The notes under the pieces are model-generated. The model was not told where the DNA came from, made no database searches, and saw nothing but the letters and a program-made list of their open reading frames with translations. Below, one piece after another: positions 58,870 to 64,000 of a stretch of 64,000 nucleotides of DNA (positions within the stretch are counted from its first letter, which is position 1; every line of letters begins with the position of its first letter). Source of the stretch: Methylobacterium sp. FF17 (GTDB taxonomy: Bacteria; Pseudomonadota; Alphaproteobacteria; Rhizobiales; Beijerinckiaceae); NCBI RefSeq assembly GCF_025813715.1, contig NZ_CP107532.1:3178001-3242000 (forward strand), written 5' to 3'. The translations under genes were made by a program, and so were the position numbers.

Positions 58870-61800
58870 ATGGCCCGTTTCTTCATCGACCGGCCGGTCT
58901 TCGCCTGGGTCGTCGCTCTCTTCATCATCCTGGGCGGCCTGCTCACGATCCCGCAATTGCCGGTGGCGCAGTATCCCGTCATCGCGCCGCCCTCCATCGC
59001 GCTCTCCACCGCCTACCCGGGCGCATCCGTGGAGAACCTCTACACGGGCACGACGCGGCTCATCGAGGATGAGCTGAACGGCGCGGCCAACATCCTCAGC
59101 TTCGAATCGGCCAGCGACGCCTTCGGCGTGGTCGAGATCACCGCGCAGTTCCAGCCGGGCACCGATTCCAGCCTCGCGGGCGTCGAGGTGCAGAACCGCC
59201 TCAAGCGCGTGGAAGCCCGCCTTCCGGCCGAGGTGCGCCAGCAGGGCACCCTCGTGGAGGAGGCTTCCGCCGCGACCCTGCAGATCATCACGCTGGTCTC
59301 GCCCGATAAGTCGATGGACGAGATCGCGCTCGGCGACTTCCTGATCCGCAACGTCATCAACGAGATCCGCCGCATCCCGGGCGTCGGTCGTGCCACGCTC
59401 TATTCGACGGAACGCAGCCTGCGGATCTGGATCGATTCCGACAAGCTGCGCGGCCTGTCACTGAACGCCTCCGACGTCTCGAAGGCGATCTCGAACCAGA
59501 ACGTCCAGATCGCCTCGGGCGCCGTCGGCGCGATGCCGAGCCCGCAGAACAATCCGGTCAACTTCCCCATCATCGTGAAGGGCCAGATGACCGCGCCGGA
59601 GGAGTTCGGCGCCATCGTCCTGCGTGCGAACCCCGACGGGTCCAATGTGCGCTTGCGCGACGTCGCCCGGATCGAACTCGGCGGCGAGGACTACAAGTTC
59701 ACCACCCGCCTCGACGGCGGCGAAGCCGCCGGCATCTCGGTGACGCTGGCTCCCGACGGCAATGCGCTCCAGACCGCATCGGCCATTCGCGCCAAGATGG
59801 AGGAGCTGTCGCAGTTCTTCCCCTCGAACGTGAAGTGGGACATCCCTTACGACATCACTCCCGCGGTGGAAGCGTCGATCGAGAAAGTGCTGCACACCCT
59901 CGTCGAGGCGGTGGTGCTCGTCTTCATCGTGATGTTCGTCTTCCTTCAGAACATTCGCTACACGCTCATCCCCACCATCGTGGTGCCGATCGCCCTGATG
60001 GGTACCTGCACGGTGATGCTGCTCGCCGGCTTCTCGGTGAACGTGCTCACCATGTTCGGCATGGTGCTGGCGATCGGCATCCTCGTCGACGACGCCATCG
60101 TGGTGGTCGAGAACGTCGAGCGCATCATGAACGAGGAAGGCCTCTCCCCGAAGGAGGCCACCCGCAAGGCCATGAGCCAGATCACCGGCGCCATCATCGG
60201 CATCACGCTGGTGCTGATCGCGGTGTTCATCCCGATGGCGTTCTTCCCCGGCTCGGTCGGCATCATCTACCGCCAGTTCTCCATCGCGATGGTGACCTCG
60301 ATCGCCTTCTCGGCGTTGCTGGCACTGTCGCTGACCCCGGCCCTGTGCGCGACCCTGCTGAAGCCCATCGAGAAGGGCCACGGCCATTCGAAGGGCGGCG
60401 TCTTCGGCTGGTTCAACCGGTTGGTGGACCGCGAGACGGCCCGCTACGGCCGTGGCGTCGCCGGGCTGATCAAGCGTTCCGGCCGGGTGATGCTGGTCTA
60501 TCTCGCCCTGGTCATCGGCCTCGGCTACGCCTTCCTGCGCCTTCCGGAGGGCTTCCTTCCGGTCGAGGACCAGGGCTTCTTCACGGTCGACATCCAGACC
60601 CCGCCCGGCTCCTCCTTCAACCGCACCGAGACGGCGGTGAAGAAGGTCGAGGAACACCTCCTGGCGCAGCCCGGCGTCGCCACCGTCACCGTGGTCAACG
60701 GCTTCTCGTTCTCCGGCCAGGGTCAGGTGACCTCGCAGGCCTTCGTGACCCTGAAGCCCTGGGGCGAGCGCGATGCCGACAACTCGGCGGCCAAGCTGAT
60801 CGAGGGCACCAACAAGGCGCTCTCGACCTACAAGGACGCGGTCATTCAGGCCCTCGAGCCGCCGCCGATCGACAACCTCGGCAACGCCTCGGGCTTCAGC
60901 TTCCGCCTTCAGGACCGCGCGCAGAAGGGCTACTCGGCCCTGATGGCCGCCCAGGAGCAGTTGCTGTCGCTCGCTCGCAAGAGCCCGATCCTGCAGAAGG
61001 TCTATGTCGAGGGCCTGCCACCGGCGCCGCAGGCCGAACTCGTGATCGACCGCGAGAAGGCCGCCGCCCTCGGCGTCGACTTCGAGGAGATCAACAATAC
61101 GATCCAGGTGAACCTCGGTTCGGTCTACACCAACGACTTCCCGAACCGAGGCAAGATGCAGCGCGTCATCGTCCAGGCGGAGGACGCGCAGCGCCTAAAG
61201 GCAGCCGACATCCTGAATTACGGGGTGAAGAACGCCTCCGGGACCATGGTGCCGATGTCCTCCTTCGCCGACCTCAAATGGGGCGTCGGCCCGGCCCAGA
61301 TCATCGGCTTCAACGGCTACCAGTCGGTCCGCATCACCGGCGAGCCGGCCGCGGGCTATACCTCGGGTGATGCGCTCAACGAGATGGAGCGCCTGATGGA
61401 GCAGCTGCCGAAGGGCTTCGGCTACGCCTGGACCGGTCAGTCTCTGCAGGAGAAGCAGGCGGGCAGCCAAGCCTCACTGCTGCTCGGCCTCTCGATCCTG
61501 ATTGTCTTCCTGTGTCTGGCCGCCCTGTACGAAAGCTGGTCGATCCCGTTCTCGGTGCTCCTGGTGATCCCGCTCGGCGTCATCGGTTCGGTGGCGGCGG
61601 TGTACCTGCGTGGGCTGCCCAACGACGTCTACTTCAAGATCGGCATCATCACGATCATCGGACTCTCGGCCAAGAACGCGATCCTGATCGTGGAATTCGC
61701 CAAGGATCTGTGGAAGCCCGGCACCTCCCTGGTGGATGCGACCATCGAGGCCGCCACCCTCCGGTTCCGGCCGATCGTGATGACCTCGCTCGCCTTCATC

Positions 61801-62034
61801 TTCGGCGTGGTGCCCCTCGCCATCGCGTCGGGAGCGGCCTCGAAGAGCCAGCAGGCCATCGGCACCGGCGTGCTCGGCGGCATGGTCTCCGCCACGGTTC
61901 TGGCGGTTCTGTTCGTGCCGGTCTTCTTCGTGGTGGTGATGCGTCTGTTCCGCCGGAAGGACGCGACCGAGGGCATCCGCGCAGAGGCCGAGCCGGGGGC
62001 GGTGCATGTGCCGCACCACGCGCCGGCCGAGTAG
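58870..62034 (+). CDS. RND multidrug efflux pump, HAE1 family (AcrB/MexB-like)
   Basis: A 1054-residue inner-membrane pump of normal length with 12 predicted helices. MARFFIDRPVFAWVVALFIIL is the standard start. GMVLAIGILVDDAIVVVENVER in the fourth helix carries the Asp pair of the proton relay. FFPGSVGIIYRQFSIAMVTS and SAKNAILIVEFAKD are conserved. Two large periplasmic loops supply the porter and docking domains. It should export hydrophobic drugs or metabolites by proton antiport, with the upstream adaptor and a TolC-type channel. A terminator hairpin follows. Confidence 0.96.
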   Translation: MARFFIDRPVFAWVVALFIILGGLLTIPQLPVAQYPVIAPPSIALSTAYPGASVENLYTGTTRLIEDELNGAANILSFESASDAFGVVEITAQFQPGTDSSLAGVEVQNRLKRVEARLPAEVRQQGTLVEEASAATLQIITLVSPDKSMDEIALGDFLIRNVINEIRRIPGVGRATLYSTERSLRIWIDSDKLRGLSLNASDVSKAISNQNVQIASGAVGAMPSPQNNPVNFPIIVKGQMTAPEEFGAIVLRANPDGSNVRLRDVARIELGGEDYKFTTRLDGGEAAGISVTLAPDGNALQTASAIRAKMEELSQFFPSNVKWDIPYDITPAVEASIEKVLHTLVEAVVLVFIVMFVFLQNIRYTLIPTIVVPIALMGTCTVMLLAGFSVNVLTMFGMVLAIGILVDDAIVVVENVERIMNEEGLSPKEATRKAMSQITGAIIGITLVLIAVFIPMAFFPGSVGIIYRQFSIAMVTSIAFSALLALSLTPALCATLLKPIEKGHGHSKGGVFGWFNRLVDRETARYGRGVAGLIKRSGRVMLVYLALVIGLGYAFLRLPEGFLPVEDQGFFTVDIQTPPGSSFNRTETAVKKVEEHLLAQPGVATVTVVNGFSFSGQGQVTSQAFVTLKPWGERDADNSAAKLIEGTNKALSTYKDAVIQALEPPPIDNLGNASGFSFRLQDRAQKGYSALMAAQEQLLSLARKSPILQKVYVEGLPPAPQAELVIDREKAAALGVDFEEINNTIQVNLGSVYTNDFPNRGKMQRVIVQAEDAQRLKAADILNYGVKNASGTMVPMSSFADLKWGVGPAQIIGFNGYQSVRITGEPAAGYTSGDALNEMERLMEQLPKGFGYAWTGQSLQEKQAGSQASLLLGLSILIVFLCLAALYESWSIPFSVLLVIPLGVIGSVAAVYLRGLPNDVYFKIGIITIIGLSAKNAILIVEFAKDLWKPGTSLVDATIEAATLRFRPIVMTSLAFIFGVVPLAIASGAASKSQQAIGTGVLGGMVSATVLAVLFVPVFFVVVMRLFRRKDATEGIRAEAEPGAVHVPHHAPAE

Positions 62035-62048
62035 GCCCGACGAATGCG

Positions 62049-62091
62049 ATGCGGCGGCTCAGACCGAGGTCCGAGCCGCCGCATTCGTCCT
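62049..62091 (+). terminator. Terminator after the RND operon
   Basis: ATGCGGCGGCTC at 62049-62060 pairs with GAGCCGCCGCAT at 62073-62084 around a 12-base loop, followed by TCGTCCTTT. It starts 14 bases after the pump stop. Confidence 0.6.
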
Positions 62092-62140
62092 TTACCTCCG
62101 GTCTTCGCGCCGCTCCTCGTGGGCGCCGGCCGTCAGAGGG

Positions 62141-62737
62141 TCACTGCGCCGCCGAATGCGGCGTCAGCCGGCGGGCTTCGTCGACGGCAGCGCTGCAGCC
62201 TCGGTCGCCCTTCGCGTTCAGGTCGATCGCCCGCTGCAACGCCGATTTCGCCAGAGAAACCTTATCCTCGGACGTGCGCTGCGCACCGGTTTCGCCCGCC
62301 GCTGCCGCAGCGGCCGTGGTCGGGCGGTTCTCGGATTGACGCCGAACATCCTCGGCCGACGTGGCGATTCGACCGCTCGCGACCGCATCGGCTTGGCCCG
62401 ATCCCGTGGCCGCGCCGACGGGGCCCGAGACACCTCCGACCGTTCCCGGCGTTCCCCCGGACTTGCGATCCGCGCCTCCAGCTTGAGCCCGGTCGGTGTC
62501 CGGTGTCCCCACCGGCTTGGCGCCGCCCCCCGTACCTCCGGCCTGGGTATTCTCCGGCCCGCGCCGCTGGCCGTAATCCGGTTCGGAGATGGGTGCACCC
62601 AGCCCGGCATGGCCGGCAAGGTCGCGCCGAAGTTTGGCGATGTCGTCCGTGCACGGCCCGGTCTGGGCCCCCGCCGTGACAGGCGCCAGTCCCAAGGTGC
62701 ACGCCAGCATCGCGCCGCACATCAACAGTCGTGTCAT
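62141..62737 (-). CDS. Exported hypothetical protein with Gly-rich middle
   Basis: A 198-residue protein. The signal peptide (LLMCGAMLACTLGLAPVTAGAQ) is followed by a region beginning TGPCTDDIAKLRRDLAG. A Gly/Ala/Thr/Pro-rich unstructured middle follows (about 60-130). The helical C-terminus reads SEDKVSLAKSALQRAIDLNAKGDRGCSAAVDEARRL in pieces. Two Cys (about 28 and 185) could form a disulfide. No family is recognised; the pattern resembles small periplasmic proteins common in Methylobacterium. The start ATG is at 62737. Confidence 0.72.
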   Translation of the reverse strand: MTRLLMCGAMLACTLGLAPVTAGAQTGPCTDDIAKLRRDLAGHAGLGAPISEPDYGQRRGPENTQAGGTGGGAKPVGTPDTDRAQAGGADRKSGGTPGTVGGVSGPVGAATGSGQADAVASGRIATSAEDVRRQSENRPTTAAAAAAGETGAQRTSEDKVSLAKSALQRAIDLNAKGDRGCSAAVDEARRLTPHSAAQ

Positions 62738-62811
62738 GGTGAAGCCCTCGCGGTCGTTTCCTCGTCAGCGTGAACCTCAGTTCGGCAAGGGAGTTCGCCG
62801 CACGAGAGTCT

Positions 62812-63105
62812 CTACGCCCCCCGCATTTCTTCGTCCGGCACCGTCCGGCTGAGGGCGTTCCGTTCCGGAATCGCGTCGGTGAAGGGGATTGTCAGGAGTG
62901 GGTGGGCCTGCGCGTTCTCGATTTCGAAGCTGCAGGCGAACCAGTCGCGAATCGCGCTGAGTTGCGTCCGGGCAATCAGATCGCGCGCGATGGTCAACGC
63001 GTGATCGTGCGCCGCCGTGAGGTCGGGCAATTCATCGCCTTCCGGGTCCACTGAGAGATGCTCCGGGCCAGGGCCGAAGCGAACGTTGAAGTAGAAACGC
63101 GGCAT
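62812..63105 (-). CDS. DUF6894 family protein
   Basis: A 97-residue protein beginning MPRFYFNVRFGPGPEHLSVDPEGDELPD, the DUF6894 signature. It continues with LTAAHDHALTIARDLI and SFEIENAQAHPLLTIPFTDAI. Many paralogues occur in Methylobacterium; the function is unknown. A GTG directly before the ATG is an alternative start. It is a single gene about 75 bases beyond the start of the exported protein gene. Confidence 0.85.
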   Translation of the reverse strand: MPRFYFNVRFGPGPEHLSVDPEGDELPDLTAAHDHALTIARDLIARTQLSAIRDWFACSFEIENAQAHPLLTIPFTDAIPERNALSRTVPDEEMRGA

Positions 63106-63926
63106 CACCGCTCATCCCGCATGCGACACACCCATTCCGCCGAAGACGGCCCGTGAGGGCTATGCGCGCTCCTAGCGTGCCGGTCGCTCGACATGACCTT
63201 GGGCATGGAAGAGGCCGCCTCCGAAAGCGCGATCGAAACTGGGCCCCGTCGCCATGGACGGGCCCTGCGCGGAAAGGTCTAGGATTCCTGCGAGCCGGTA
63301 CCCTGAGACAACGGACAAGGCATGAGAGCCTCCTGAGACCCGAACACTCATGGCTTCCCGTTGGACAGACGAACGTGCACGCGATGACCGTTAGTAGCTC
63401 ATTTCGAGCGGGTCATCCACCGAGGTGCCAGTAATGTCGGGTACCCAACACACGCTGTTCGGGGAAGACTTGGATATAACGCTGAGGCAGGTTTCACAAA
63501 AATGTGCTCTGCATCTAAAATATCTTACAGAGGCGAACGAAAACTTCGATCATCACATTTGTTAGTTTGACGATGCTGCTCTGGATTCACCAGACTCAGA
63601 CTGGTCGATCTTTCGAATCAACTAAATCGTCGCATCGACCTCTCTAAAGCTGGGATCGGAGTAAGGGCCACGTTGCAGCCATTGCGGTCCTCAAGGCCAT
63701 TGCAGAACGTGAGTGGCCCCATTTCGGGGAACGAGCCACGACGAATGAACGAGGACCGCGAACGGACGCTTGTTCGACTGTGGTCCCGTGACTTCGTCTG
63801 CATCGTCAGATCTGGATCGGACGTCTCGCACAACGTCCGCCCCGGGCGGTGCAACTGACGCTCGGCGTGCCTCACTGATAAGGGCGCGCCGCGCGAAGGT
63901 GGGTTGCCCCCGCCCAGTCGATGAGG
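63106..63926. other. Gene-poor stretch of mixed composition
   Basis: About 820 bases without a confident gene. From about 63,440 to 63,650 it is clearly less GC-rich than the rest. From 63,660 to 63,850 there are repeated words: CCATTGC occurs twice, and GGGCCAC is matched by an inverted GTGGCCCC. This suggests a dispersed-repeat or mobile-element remnant. Open frames on either strand here have no ribosome sites except the 43-codon one at 63434. Confidence 0.4.
63434..63565 (+). CDS. Possible 43-residue small protein
   Basis: The frame encodes MSGTQHTLFGEDLDITLRQ and a further 24 residues, ending in HHIC. GAGGTG lies seven bases upstream as a possible ribosome site. Composition is protein-like but AT-rich, and no family is recognised. 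Confidence 0.3.
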   Translation: MSGTQHTLFGEDLDITLRQVSQKCALHLKYLTEANENFDHHIC

Positions 63927-64000
63927 TCAGGGCTTCACAGCCGCCTGCGGATCGACGGTTCCGGTTTCGCGCTCGACCCGGTCGTCCACGGCCTCGTCAT
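63927..64000 (-). CDS. C-terminal end of a gene cut by the window edge
   Basis: The last 24 codons of a leftward frame read DEAVDDRVERETGTVDPQAAV and KP, then stop. The acidic, polar sequence is compatible with a protein tail, but it is too short to identify or to be sure it is coding. Confidence 0.35.
   Translation of the reverse strand, partial: DEAVDDRVERETGTVDPQAAVKP

Noticed and set aside
63153..63434. 93-residue plus-strand frame
   Set aside because: Basic, Pro-rich, no ribosome site and no family resemblance.
63618..63875. 85-residue minus-strand frame
   Set aside because: Lies in a repeat-like segment, no ribosome site, composition not protein-like. It is mentioned only as part of the remnant finding.

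Overview
The window is GC-rich alphaproteobacterial chromosome. It most likely comes from Methylobacterium or Methylorubrum. The evidence is a mesaconyl-CoA hydratase of the ethylmalonyl-CoA pathway (53.7-54.7 kb), small families common in that group (DUF6481, DUF6894, DUF4287, DUF3140), many GTG starts, and dense gene pairs with 4-bp ATGA or GTGA overlaps. There is one tRNA gene, tRNA-Ala(CGC). I see no rRNA, CRISPR array, prophage or intact insertion sequence.

Layout. 0-6.2 kb: the tamA/tamB outer-membrane assembly pair, cspA, a DUF6481 protein and a ZnuD-like TonB receptor with two Zur-like sites upstream. 6.4-9.2 kb: a compact class I cytochrome P450 operon (ferredoxin, ferredoxin reductase, P450). 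9.4-14.0 kb: an Inh-type protease inhibitor, a beta-barrel porin and mutL. 14.1-27.2 kb: a surface-polysaccharide locus with two divergent arms. The minus arm has an NDP-sugar epimerase, two GT-B proteins and a 1119-residue multidomain glycosyltransferase. The plus arm has a sugar O-methyltransferase, a GT61 enzyme, an SGNH hydrolase, a GSCFA protein, a GT-A enzyme and KpsF. The centre (about 21.0-23.96 kb) is strikingly AT-rich, and its borders lie inside coding sequences.

27.5-35.7 kb: azoR with a divergent HxlR regulator, a spore-photoproduct-lyase homologue, rsmD overlapping a pseudouridine synthase with very long disordered tails, csbD, tadA and an MFS transporter. 35.7-42.8 kb: a peptide-type ABC importer (permeases and binding protein, no ATPase here), a GlcG/HbpS protein, an alpha/beta hydrolase and an ABC-F ATPase. 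43.0-46.4 kb: a Crp-family regulator followed by a polyamine-type ABC ATPase and two permeases (no binding protein here). 46.5-50.1 kb: AsmA and a two-subunit CoA transferase.

50.2-57.2 kb: many small genes, including a 57-residue Rmf/CrpP-like protein, a stand-alone HD hydrolase, a protein with an in-frame 15-bp repeat, the tRNA, YggT, mesaconyl-CoA hydratase, a TSUP permease and an L,D-transpeptidase. 57.6-62.0 kb: an RND efflux adaptor and pump. 62.1-64.0 kb: an exported protein, a DUF6894 protein, a gene-poor stretch of lower GC and the end of a truncated gene.

The strongest candidate for something unusual is the polysaccharide locus. An AT-rich cassette appears to have been exchanged between conserved GC-rich flanks, next to a fused glycosyltransferase whose C-terminal domain looks catalytically degenerate. 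The two incomplete ABC importers, the stand-alone HD hydrolase, the Rmf/CrpP-like micro-protein and the pentapeptide-repeat gene also merit a look. All functional calls are from reading motifs by eye; no database search was run.
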